From contig NC_079876.1 of the NCBI RefSeq assembly GCF_029227915.1, positions 28,741,828-28,805,827 on the forward strand: a DNA stretch of 64,000 nucleotides, in the 5' to 3' direction. This document shows, in pieces, positions 12,876 through 25,700 of this stretch. Both the position numbers and the translations under genes were made by a program. The notes below the pieces were generated by a model. The model was not told the origin of the DNA, made no database searches, and saw only the letters and a program-made list of their open reading frames with translations. Position 1 is the first letter of the stretch. Each line of letters starts with the position of its first letter. The DNA is from Hydractinia symbiolongicarpus (taxonomy: Eukaryota; Cnidaria; Hydrozoa; Anthoathecata; Hydractiniidae).

Positions 12876-13710
12876 TAGACTTCCCAGTAGTTAAGGAGCT
12901 TGGGTACGAAGTTTACATCTGTGACGGACCAACCTGAAATCCCAGGGTCGATTTTTTCTCAAAAAATGCTCCGAAAGAAAAAACGACGGTTTTAAAGAAT
13001 TTCCTACGCCTTCGGGCGCGGAAATTCAATTATAAAGTGAAGAAGCCCGGAGAGAAAACTGGAGTGTGTTTATTTTCTTTTGGATATTCGCATATGTGGC
13101 TTAGAGCAGTTTGTAAAAACTTGTGACGCGGGTAAACATAAGAAGGGTGTGATATGCTTTTTACTTTTTTCTTAAACTCATTAAACTTACTTCAATACTG
13201 TCTTGATTAACTATTCATGCCTAATTTTAAAGGGTTAGATGTATCTACGGAATGTGAAATAAAATGCAAAAGTCTTGTAAATAAATGGCACGAGCCAAAC
13301 TAATGCTCGTCCTAAGCCGCCTGTTGCTAGGGACTCTAGGCAAGGGACCATGGCACAAGGTTGCTAAAATAAAACATAATACTTCGTTGCACGAAATTGT
13401 CAGGGCTTTAAATTCGTTTTTCTCGCTACGCCAGCTATCTGTACAGGTATATTTGCTGGTCTGCACAATAGGCTTGCAGTAAACGGTGTTGTATAAAGAC
13501 CGGTAAATGATATTTTACGTTATATCATCTTGATTTATCCAGGTTCTGGCCTAGTACAGAAAAACTTAACAAGTCTTAGAGACAAGGTTGATTTTACCGC
13601 GTAAAAAGTGACTACTGCGCGCGACGACAAATTTTTATCCCCAGGGGGGGTGGCAATCTGGCAATCTTATCGGCTCATCATTCACGCGAGCGGAGTAAAC
13701 AAAATACAAG
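12876..13710. promoter_or_regulatory. Intergenic region and presumed RPF1 promoter
   Basis: No gene is seen; the opposed small frames at 13245-13482 overlap each other and are not convincing. The RPF1 start codon sits in CAAGATGGCGGAT (from 13707). This is a strong Kozak context and matches the AAGATGGCGG core of YY1-type sites found at the starts of many ribosome-related genes. That regulatory role is inference. No TATA box is evident upstream. Confidence 0.35.
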
Positions 13711-16700
13711 ATGGCGGATAAGAAGAAGCATGGAAAACACTCTAAAAATGAAGAAGAATCCATAAAACTACCTAAAAAAACAGATTTGTCAGATGTTAAA
13801 AATAAGATACTCAGAAGTGAGTTATACAGAAAAGAAAAACAGTTAAAGAACAAGGAAAAAAGAAAAAGAAGGGAGAAAAGAAAAAGGGAAAAAGATGATG
13901 GAGAGGAAGAAAAGGTGTTTGTTAATTTTTTCTTTTATTTCTAGCTATAGCTAATCACCTGTGAACATGTAAGGTGTGTATTAAGACATGAAGATATCAA
14001 TGTCATGTTTAATAAAAAATACATTATATACTTAGCTAAACATTTATCAGTCAGGGAAAACAGCAAATTAGGATATCATAAACTATTCGCCAAATTAGGA
14101 GAGGAATGCCTAACTTAACTTAGCTATGCTATCCTAATTAAGCTATGAAGATTTTTTGAAAGCAAAAAAATCACCACTAACGCGATATCCGCATCTTTAT
14201 TTCACTCTCTTTGTGCAGCCAAATTTCAAACCTTTGATATTTGAAAAAAACGTCGCATTTGTACTACGGAACTAAAAGATATTGATAAAAATCGGCAAAA
14301 TATTTTGCGCATAGCATTAGCTTATAAAGACCTAACTAGAAGATTCTTTCTGGCCAAACATCGCCTTTCCAAAGAGGGTACAGATAACCCGCAAACGCCG
14401 CCCATATACAGGGCGAGTTCGGGCGACATTTCAAATTAAATTGACTGTTGTCCGCTTTCCCAAGCACGTCTGAACTCGCCTAGAACATTCCCGAAATACA
14501 ACACCTTGTAACATAAACATGGCGGACAACAGTTAAAGAAGCGTTTGAAGAGAAAGGAGTGAATAAAGTTTATATATAAGTATCTATCAAGTAAATCTTA
14601 TTAATCAAGTAAATCATAAAAAAACAGTTCTTTTAAGAGCTTCGCTACCACATAGTTCATTTTAATTTTTATACTTTTTTAAATAATTCTTTGAGAGCCA
14701 TTTGTGGTGAATCTTTTTTTTGGGTATTGTTCGGGACTATGTGGTTTTTGGGGCAAATACCTGAAGTTTTCTTAAAACGCCAAACTCGGCCAAAAAGGCC
14801 TGCACTTTTTACGGCTTATTGGCACCCTCGTACGATATGAGGCTGTTTGATAGCCTGTTAGGCGGTTTGATATCCTAATTAGGTCATTTTCGCAGAAATT
14901 TAAATAAATGTGAATATTTCATCGACTCGTCATTAGTTTTTATTAAAATTTTGATGAGTTAGACTGCAGCATTGGTAAGAATCCAAACAACAAGTAATAT
15001 GGACGCGAATGTGTATATTTTTTGGCAAACGTTAAAAATATGATTTTATATCCTAATTAGGCTATCAGAATGGCTTTATTAGGAGATGATAGCCTAATTA
15101 GGTTACAGTCAGTCTGAATCTAATCTACCGCGTACACGCTAATTTCACACCTTTGCGTGGAGGACGGCAGTCGTTTGTCTTTTGTTATAATTAAATCCCC
15201 TAAGGGTTTTGGGAGTTTATATTTGGGTGTTAAAAAACAATGCGCTCGCGAAGAAATATTGGAGCAATTATATTTCTTGTAATAGTGAGATGCATTGTGT
15301 AAATGTATTGATAAGCTATTCCCTATTAGCATGAAGTAATTAAGTAATAAAAATCTTTCACGAAGTTTTATAATACATTGTGTGAGAATGTATTGTTGAT
15401 TTAATTACTTAAAAAGATTCCAGCGCGTTTAATTTAAGAAACATACAAGAAGCATTGTTTATAACTATTAAATGCAGCTTTTCGTTTATAAACTTTTAAA
15501 ATGCGACCTAAAAGAGCATTTCTATCGCCGCTTTTCATTTTTAAACTTTTAAAATGCGATCTTAAAAAAACATTTCAATCACCATTTTTCGTTCTTAAAC
15601 TTTTAAAATGTGATCTAAAAAAACATTTCTATCTCCGTTTTTCGTTTATAAACTTTTTAAATGCGATTTAAAAACATTTCTATCGCCGCTTTTCGATTTT
15701 AAACTTTTAAAATGCGACCAAAAAACGCTTAATTACCTCAATTAAAAATTTCAAAAGAGTTTGCGCAAAATAGATTGCTAAAATTGATCTTGCAACCAAT
15801 TGTGAATAAACAATCGATCGCGTGGGGTCATTGTTTATCAGCGAGGCAATTATTTTCTTAAAGAAACAATAGCTATCGCAATGTTATTGTTCTGTGTAAC
15901 TATTCATGCAATTTTCACGTCCGTAGTAGATTACATTCGGACTGTACTGTACAACAGCCTATTTAGGGGATTTATTTCTCTTAATTAGGCTATCAACATG
16001 GTTTTTGTTGCCTATTGCTGTTCTGTTGCATAGCCGCAATGATTTTATTACCGTATTTTCCAGTATATAATCCGCACATAGTATAACTCGCATTTCAGCT
16101 TTTTTAAGGAGTTAATAGTTTTTTACTAACCAGCACCTTTGCATAACGTGTATTGTGTTAAGGAAAAAATTCAGCGTAGTTTTACTTTCCTAATCATTTT
16201 ATAAGCATATGCGTGTGTTCTCTGCTGTGTCATTTTTTTTATGCTGGAGACAAGTGGGGGATGTTTAAACTTGTGAAGCCCAAACACGAGAACCGAGTGT
16301 CTGTGCTAGCGACTCTCTCAGTCTTAACATTCTTGTCTCTGATTGCCAAAATAATGATGAATTAAAATTAATTTGAGCAATTCGATCTTCTGCTAATGCC
16401 GACAGTACTGAATCAGACAATGCTGTTTCCTTTTTATTTGTAGACATTAGTTTTAGCCAATAATAACTCTTGCTCCCTTCCTACCATTAAATACTTTAAA
16501 TGTAAAGTAAAATTCCTGTTTTTTTATGTGAATTATCTCCTTAACATGTCCCTTTTTTAAAAACATTTTTATATATTATAAAGCATGGTTAAATTCCCTA
16601 CGAGAATATAAGAAAATAAATTCGTGAAAACAAACTTGAATGGAGAAAAAGAATTCCAAACAAAAAACACCCTCCTTTGGTAAAGCTTTGGTAACACCCC

Positions 16701-19700
16701 CCCCCCATCAATTTTTTTCCATACATCGTTGAATTGCTTTTATTCAGCTCTACAATATCTTACTACATTTTTTTAAAAAAATTATTCATTAATAATGTTT
16801 TTTGTCTAAAATACTACATAAATCCACAAATTTAACTCGTTTGATGAATCATTCAGCGATAACTCGATAATTATTCAAATTTCAAAATAAAAAAAAACAA
16901 GAATTTGCAGCCAGACATGTGACTGTTTCAAAAAAATTGTTTCGCTAGTTTTCAATGATATGGAGGAGAGTTACCAACACAAACAGGCAATGTATCAACC
17001 AAATTTCTCGTTTCGAGAAAAAAGGCTTAAACATTTCTTTGCATTGGAATTTTAACCCTTTTAATAATTAATGAGTTGAAATATTTTCAGTATAAAATAA
17101 AAGTAAGTTGAAAGGTTGTATTGATAAATGTGAATCATGGCTTCTAAACGTGCACATAAAAACGATGATAATAGAAAAAAAAATATAAAAGCGACTGAAA
17201 TACACTATCATTTTTCAATGATGCATTACAATGACATTAAAAATGACAAATTTTGACGCAAATACACTATGATTAAAAACATAAAACCTAAGCATGTTTT
17301 TCTTTGTAACATGGACTCTGAGGAAGAAATAGCAGCTGCTGTTGTTGTGTATATGTTATCAAAAAAAAATATTTAAACGTAGAAAAAAAAGCAAAGAAAT
17401 GTATGGGGTGAAGCGGTGGTTGAATAGGCAAACTGAACTTGGCATCTACAATACTCTTAATGAACTGCGCATTGAAAAAATTGCAGAGTATACGCGATTT
17501 TTAAGAATGCCGCCAAATATTTTTTATGAGCTCCTTAATCTCATGAAAGTTGACATTGAGAAAAAAACAGCACATTTACGCAACCCAATTCCTGCTAAAA
17601 GGCTGGCTTCTCCAAATCTCAATAAAATTTTCAGTCGCTTCTTACGTCTTTATTTTCGGGTGAATTATCTTGTTCAAATTTTTGTTTTCAACTATGTTTA
17701 TGCCTAATGTGCGAAAGCAATGGATTCGATTTAAAACAATTAAAAAAAAATGTAATTGAAAAATTAAAAGTTGAACATGTTTAACTTTTAATTTTTAAGG
17801 ATCATTGGAAAAGAGAGTGTCAAAAATAACATTTTTTCCTGTGTACACTGTCATTTTACAATGATTATTGGAAAATGATCATTGAAAAATGACAGTGTAT
17901 TTTAGCCTTTAAAGGAAAAGTATAACAGTATAACTTAACAGTATTTAAAAAAATGCTGAATAATTTATAGCTTGCTAATAACAGTGTGCATTGTGAATTA
18001 TTTTTATAATAATTTAAAGTCTTTAATTTTAATACACCAATTCAACATAGCGTGAGACCGCGTTAATAAAAAGACTACGACGAATTTGGGGTAAACAAAA
18101 CTAATCGAAATTAGTCTTAGTTGTACAAGAAGGAAGAAGGAAAGAAAGTTGTTTTGAGTAGTTAGTATTGTTAGATAAGTATGGAGTTTGAAATGATAGA
18201 GAAGATGAAGGTAGACAAGTTAAAGAGGTATTTGAGATTGAGAGGTCTGAAGGTTAGCGGGAGAAAATGCGAATTAGTAGCTAGGGTGTTTGCAGCTAGC
18301 GAAAATAATGTTCCAGTCATCAAAACAGCAGAGGAGGTAGAGATAGCTTTACATAAAGATTACCAGGCTAAGGTTACAGTCAGTGAATCTGGTGTTGTAC
18401 TTCCTGATCCAAAGTATCTTCCTTCTGGATGGCTCTGTGAGAATGATGGCATAAAGTTTTGGCCATGCATACTGTATGCTGATATATTTAATTACCTAAT
18501 GTTTAACCCCAGTGAGCTTGGTAGTTCAGATTTGAAGGATTACAAAAGTTCAAAAGCTTATAGCTATTTTAGTAATGCTTATCTTGGCCCAATATTGTAC
18601 CATGAAGTTGAACCAACCTCTAGTTGTTGTTTTTTAAAGGCTGATTGTCGACCATCACAGCGTATAAATGACCCTCCACATAACCTTTGGATTTTTGTGA
18701 CAAAAAGTAATGGCAAAATTAAGTCTGCACATTGTGACTGCATGGCTGGTATGTCAGAGACCTGCAATCACATAGCAGCATTGTTATTTCGTCTTGAAGC
18801 AGCGGTTAGGCTTGGACTGACCAATATGTGTGAGTGGCTCCCTAACCGTACAGAGGTAAAACCGGTCAAGATCAAAGATGTTACATTTAAACGTGATGAT
18901 TTTGGAAAGAGAGGTAAAAAAATCAAAGGGTCTCTCAAGTACATCAAAGAAAGACTATAATTCCTTTGATGTGTCATTTAAACCTTTGAAGCTTTGCGAT
19001 GTAGCTGCTGCACTTGAAAAGGTTGTTCCAGACAGCACTCTTTCAACGGCTGTTCCAAAACCGGAAATAGATTTCATGCGTGAGATTGTCACTGGCAAGT
19101 TACCGAACCCCAATGCCCTTGTTAAGCATCAATGATGTCGTTTTAATGTCTAATTCTATTGAAAATTTTCATAGCAGTGTTGCAGTACACTTTTCACCAT
19201 CAAATATTGAGCAAATTGAAATTATTACTCGAGGTCAATGCTGTAATGAAAACTGGTATGCCTTTCGCAAAGGTGTCATAACTGCATCCAGAGCTCATAA
19301 AGTGAAAACCAGTCGAAAAGTTTGTGAAAGGTGGATGTACCATAAATTTTTGGCAGTTGTTTCAAAAGATTTCCGGGTTTTCTGTTCCTTAGTCCAAATA
19401 TTCTAGCATTAAAGTATGGACGCTCAATGGAAGTTAATGCAGTGAATAAATTTTATGAGTATTATTCTGAAGGTCATAAGAATGTTGAAGTCATTGAATG
19501 TGGGTTATTTTTAGACAGGGTTTTTCCAGTCATAGGTGCTAGTCCAGACAGACTTATCCTAAAATGCATCTACCTTATTTAAAATATGTTAAAGGGAAGT
19601 TAGTTCTGAACAAAAATCATCAGTATTTTACCCAGTGTCAAATGCAGATGGGAGTTACTGGTTTAAACTTTTGCAACTTTTTCGTTTGGACTCAGTATGG

Positions 19701-22700
19701 TTTTTTCGTAGAGAAAGTTCAGTTTGATCCTGAGTTTTGGAACGATCTTAAAAAAAAATTGTCTTCCTTCTATGTGCATTATCTTAAACACACGTTCTCA
19801 CAATAAATGGTATATATGGAATAAAAACAATAAAAAGGCTATTTTTATAGTCACACATTTATAAAAAATATTATTTGGTTGAGACTGTTCCGGTAAGAAG
19901 GTAAGTAAACAAGTTTTGTTATGCATAAGTTGAGGAAAGTAAGGTAAAACTTAAAAAACAAAATTAAAAAAATTTAAATCACAAAACATTTTGTGTTTGC
20001 CAATAATGTTTTTTATAGATATGTGGCTTTAAAAAAAGCCGTTTTTTTCTTCACCAAGATTATTTTGCTTGTATGAGGCATGGCTTTAAATTGCACAGAG
20101 CAGCACAGGTTCGAACAATATGATCTGCATGTTGAAGCATGGTGGTTGGTAACACATACTTGAGAATGTGAAACATTTTCATGCGATTAATTGCTTGTTC
20201 AATATGAATCCACAAATTTACAACATCTTTAGTACGTTTACATTCTTCAGTGGTCATTTGTGCCTTTATTCTAGCACCTGGTGGAATACTTAAACTACAA
20301 AATCTTAAAAGTAGATCTTCTTTTATTTGGAACCATCTGTCTTCCATTATTTCATCATGTCTTTCCAGCGCATCAAAAAACCCACTATCCTCACAAATGT
20401 ACTTGTCAGACGTTCGACCACCATAACAATCTGACAGAAAAGTGATGAAACCAGCAGGAAAAATTCCAATTAAAAATTTAATTGTATTATGGCTTTTGTA
20501 ATCTGACCAGGTTTGTGCTTGAAGCTGTAAAGATTTTTGTCTTTCGATAAAAACTTCTGTGCAGTCAATAATGCAGCGCAGCTTGTAATGTCCCATTTTC
20601 TTGTAAATATTTGGCAAATGATCCCTAATAGCCTCTCGAGGAAGCCAGTTTAACAAGCAAGTGCTCACTACAAACCCTGTCACTTGGACGTGGACTCCAC
20701 GCAGATTTATCATCTTTTATTTTTTAACTCTCTGTACCCATTCCAAACGATTAGCTAAATAACGATTGGTATTGGGAAAACAAAACAGGCGATATGGTGG
20801 TGGTTGACAGGAGGCACAAGTTCCTTTAGTTTGAGGCTGACTATTATGCTCTGTGCAAATACTTTTCCTCCACTTTTCCAATTTCCTCGTGTTATTCATA
20901 CACCCAACAACAGCACAATTCGCAGGACCCATCTTAATAAGACTAGAAAGTCAAACAACTTCTGTCACTACTTTACTCACAACACAAGGTGACTGCCAGA
21001 GCGGTTTTTTTTACCCCAAACTCGTCCCAGTCTTTTTATTAACGCGGTCTTGTGCTATGTTGAATTGGTGTATACAGAGTGTGGGTGTTTAAAAGAAAGT
21101 TAAATTTGTGACTCATATTCGGGCCAAGATCAAAGATAATGTTACAAAGAAATACATTTTTCCTGTTTTATCCCACCAAAATAACGGTTATATAAGGCGA
21201 CTCCAACTTAATTAGATGTTCTACAGGCGAAGTTGATAGTAACTTACGGTCAGTCGGTCAGTCGGTCGGCAAAATAAAATAATTTTATCGAGAATGTATG
21301 GTCAGAACTACAAAAAGAATAATAAAAAATAACAACAGAGGAGGGTGTTTCGACAACCTTTTTTTTCTATTTATTTTCGCTTAACTCACATAGTTATATA
21401 TTTTTTAGTTGCCAAGGAAAAATAATAATTTGTCTCGCTAAAAAATGTAACTAGTTCTCAAGATGAAAAGATAAAAATACTTGCATGCTCAAAAACTTGT
21501 TTTTAAAAGTTATGCAGCAAAAATTTTTCCTGTGTTGTTTTGAAAGGTGTAAAGAATATTCTTGTATTGTTATGAAGAAAGTTATACAGCATGTTATACT
21601 TGTTTTCTTTCAAAATTTATACAGCAAGTTATTCTTCCCCACTTAAAATATTAAAACAAACAATTTTAGTATTATTTTAGAGTTTTTTGCCCAGTTTTAT
21701 AGGAAAGTCTAAATTTAAGTGCAAATTCTTTTTTGGGCTATGGTTGTTTAGTTGAGAAATTTTAAAATCTCTTGCAGCGTTAAAATCAATTTTAAAGAAG
21801 TTCATAACAGAGGAGGGTGTTATGACAAGTGTATTCTATCTTGTTTTAATTATTTTTCGTAAATGGTATCGACTAAAGTCTTGCTGTATTACAGTTTAGC
21901 TAGCGTAATTTTAAACATATATATTAATCCTAATAAAGGAGGGTGTTATGGCAATAATCTGTCTTGTTTTTCACTTGTGCTATAACTATTTTAGTGAAAG
22001 TAAAGTTTTTAGTGAAATTGTTGTTATAAATCACATAAAAATTACAAAATTACCGCATTGTGAATTTTAGTTATGTCGAAACAAATTACCACAAGCAAAG
22101 AATCAACTTCCAGTGGCCTTACTAATGGTGGTCCTAATTCATCTTGTTCAATATGATTGTAGATTGACATTCAACCAACAAACATTGTTGATTATCTTCT
22201 ATGCTCATTATATTTTCATGGGATGACATGAGAAAATGTTTGTTTTTGTCGTTTATTTTTCTTTAAAACTTTTTTGCTTATTATTATTATTTTTTGTTTT
22301 TGTGAAAATTAGGGTCGGTCGGGCCCATAGAACAACTAATTAAATTGGAGTTGCCTACTATATTTTTTTTAAAACTTACTGGAAACTTAGCATAGAAGTT
22401 ACATGCATGAAAAAAATTTAACTCTAAGGGTCTACCGTATCTTTAATTACTACAGATAGTCTGTAATAGCCATGTACGAAACGTTCTTTTCTAATGTTTG
22501 TATAATTTTTATTCATTTATATCTCAGCAATCAAAGTGTGCATAATATAATGAATGGCTGCAATGAGGAGGAGATAGTTGCATGTTTATTTCATATTTAT
22601 TCTTGATATTTTCAGTGGCCACCTGTTGCTTGAAGGTAGTGAAGATAAAAAAGAAAATTATCATTTATACTGTAATTTCAACATTTTTCAATATTTTTAA

Positions 22701-25700
22701 CAGGAATTAGTAATTAAGTCCTGGACACTAGGTTGTGAAATACGTGTCAATTAAACCTAAAAATGACACCTGCTATATTCCTTTATACCAGAAGCAAATC
22801 ATTTCAGTGTGCTTAATGTGATTTTTAAAGATATAAATAGAATTGAATTACATGCAACACAAAAAAAATATGATCTTTTGAATTGTGCTTCAGAGAGAGC
22901 TCGTATTATTAGCACTGACAGGCAATAGAAAGTTAAAGCAATTTCACTGTGTGAAAAAAAGTAAATCACGTAGTTAAAGTAAGATTACGTTATTATATAG
23001 GATCCCACATACAGTTATATTAATGTACGCATTTTTCCCGTTTGTACTATTTTCTTCATTGAATGTTTAACCTTTAAATTTCACAATAACTGAAAGTTGT
23101 ACCACCTGACATTCCGACCAGGGGAATAAAGCGGTCAGGTTTTCCATATTTCTATTCCAAATAATATGTACGCATTGCTAAAGTTTGAATGCGCATCCCT
23201 TATAAAAGGTCTAAAATTTCTGATCACAGAAAATGTCAAAATTTGATTGACTTTTTAACCTTATACCTCCCTTTATTTACTGCATTTTTGGTTAGATTTT
23301 CTGCAATGGTATTCTTTTTTTTTTTCGACCAAATTTTGAGGCTGTTAACTGTTCCTCTTTTTGAAGAAACCATTAATTCGAAGCTCATTGTTTTTGTGTG
23401 CTTTCTACTATTTGTGTTAATTTGCTCCAAAGTAATAAATAAGGATAAGGTAAATTGTTCAATATTTAATTTTTTAGTTTTGTTTCTACTAAGATTTTTG
23501 ATTTTTGTATTATCAATTGCAGCAAATTCTCCTTCTATATTTACCTTTTTGTGGCTCAATACAGCATCTGGACAAACCAGTACCCTTAGTCTCTGCAAGC
23601 TAACCTTAAGCAGCTATATAAAATGGTAAAAAGATGAAGAATCATTTACTTATAATCTGGTAGTAAGTATACCTATTAACAAGAGTTTCAATTTCCAATC
23701 GATGTTTTCGTTTCTTGTGAGAAATATTTTTTTAGCTTGCACGTTTAGCATTTGTTGTTATAACTACACACTGATTTATCTATACTTTGCTCTTATTGGT
23801 TTTGCCTAAAATCTATGAGGAGGCATACAAATATTGTGTGTCCTTGCAGCGGACATTTCCACGCTTAGTGGTTGGAACATTGGTTTAGTTGTCTGTTTAT
23901 AATAATATTTAGATCTAAATTTGGTTTTAATTTTGTATGTGCTGAAATAACCATCAAACTTATGTTGTTGTACTTTTAACCTCCTTTTTAAGTTCAATCA
24001 ACATTGTTTCTATGGTTTTGGTGTCTCTCGACCAATGACATTGTTGAATTGCTGCTATTTTGAGTTTGTGGGCCCATTTCTGGTTTAAGTGGACATTGGC
24101 TGCTTGATTGCACAGCCGTGCAGCGTAGTGCTTTGCGATCAAAGTGGACTTTGACATTAGGTCATTAATCCACTTAGCTTTTTAATGTGTGAAGTTGTGA
24201 AGTTAATAAATAAATAGTGTTTATGTGTGTGTAGAAAACAAAAAGACAATAAGTTTTACTATTTGGTTAATTTTTTTTCACAAATTCACTGACTCCTTGA
24301 CTCGAACTTCCTCTGTCAAGAGTAAGTCATAAGTGAATGTGGCCTATAAGGGTCACCCCAACCCCCCCCCCCCCCCCCCCCCTTCCCCTTTAGATGGATG
24401 TGCATATTTTACATGACTAGCTCATTTTTGAGCTGTGAAAATCCAAATAGGGTTTGCACTCGGCGAAGCAAAACCCTGCAACATCCAATAGCCCACACAG
24501 TTTGCCATCTCCCCAATTTCCCTCACATGACTTATGTTAACCCAGGGCTATGGTAACATTCATTCACCAGTCTCTTGCACAAAGTGCGAGAGTTATAGCC
24601 ACTAAGTTGTGGCACCTTCCCTCTAACAGATTCCTGCAACAACAACTTAAGCAAACTTTTTTGCAGTCTTGGAGAAGCCGTTTGTACCCAGATCTTTTGG
24701 GTAGTAATTTCAACAAAAATGACCCGTCTTTTGCTATTATTTTGAGACTTCGTCAGCAATGCAATCGAACAAATTTTCAAAATTTTCGATCCTATGGCTG
24801 AAGGAATTAGTATCAGTTTACTTTTGCCTGCATCACAGAAGTATCATGTGAGAAATTTTGATTATTCATTATTCATGCCTCATATACTCGGGTTAAGAAA
24901 TGCGATATATAAAGCCAATAGAACCTGTGACTTGAATCAAACCAGCACCCATTGGCACCTATCAAGCAGGGTTGTGATATTCAGCATCTTTTATCAAAAT
25001 ACAGTGAAAAACAGAGTGTAGTGAATGTACTTCAGAAGGCTTCTTAATATGTTTTTGGGGGTAATTTACCTCAACTTTTTCTTTTCTAAAAGGAAAATAA
25101 GGAAAATATAAAATTTTATAACTTCCTTGAAAAATTTGAAGAAGCCTTTAAAAATTTGAAGGAGCCTTAAAACTAGTCCACACTAGGCGGTTAAGTATAT
25201 CCTGTTGAATATAAGGAGTGTTAGAAAAACACACTTTAATGTCACGCGGAGTTAATAAAAACAAAGTTTTGCTAAAATTTTATTTTAGGCAACCATTGCT
25301 ACAACAATTGATGACATATGTAACTTTCTTAAGCCAGCTTTGTTTTTGTGTTGCAGGATTTACTGTTAGCTTTTGTTTGTTGGTACATAATTTCTTATTG
25401 CATAAAAAATAAGACATGTCTATTTACATAATAGTGAATGTAACATTATTATATAAGGTTGCAAGGAAAAGATCTGTATATTCTATTATAGTAAACATTC
25501 AAGATATTAACGAGCTTAATTTTCAGCATTACTTTTCATTGTTTTTACCGCTGTTTTTTAATTTCAGGAACCACCGCAGCAGAAAACTTTGGATAACATG
25601 AGAGTCAAAGATGAAACTATGGTAGATTTAGACGACGAAGAAATAATGCAAGATGCTGCTACTGATGAATTTGCATCATATTTTGAGGGAAAAACTGTGC

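Larger units (their letters stand above)
18033..21072. mobile_element. Two-gene TIR transposon (ISL2EU/Harbinger-related), about 3.0 kb
   Basis: The left end is TA followed by CACCAATTCAACATAGC (from 18035). The right end, ending at 21070 and followed by TA, is its inverse. Inverted repeats extend about 66 bp (AGACCGCGTTAATAAAAAGA, TTTGGGGTAAA) with few mismatches. The element encodes a SWIM/YqaJ protein on + and a THAP plus DDE transposase on -, arranged convergently. From memory, a YqaJ nuclease beside such a transposase, with a TA target duplication, is the hallmark of the ISL2EU group. Both genes are broken, so this copy is dead. It sits in RPF1 intron 1. Confidence 0.85.

Noticed and set aside
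21330-21960. GGAGG motifs looking like bacterial ribosome binding sites
   Set aside because: The surrounding genes have introns and are eukaryotic. The motif repeats inside a TIR element and is not followed by reading frames.
23189-23629. 146-aa hydrophobic frame on + and an overlapping 120-aa frame on -
   Set aside because: Two overlapping frames in T-rich/A-rich DNA; hydrophobicity follows from base composition and no family pattern is seen.
24532-25021. Pair of 75-83-aa frames on both strands
   Set aside because: Opposite-strand overlap and no recognisable motif. They could be remnants of an unknown transposon, but nothing supports a call.
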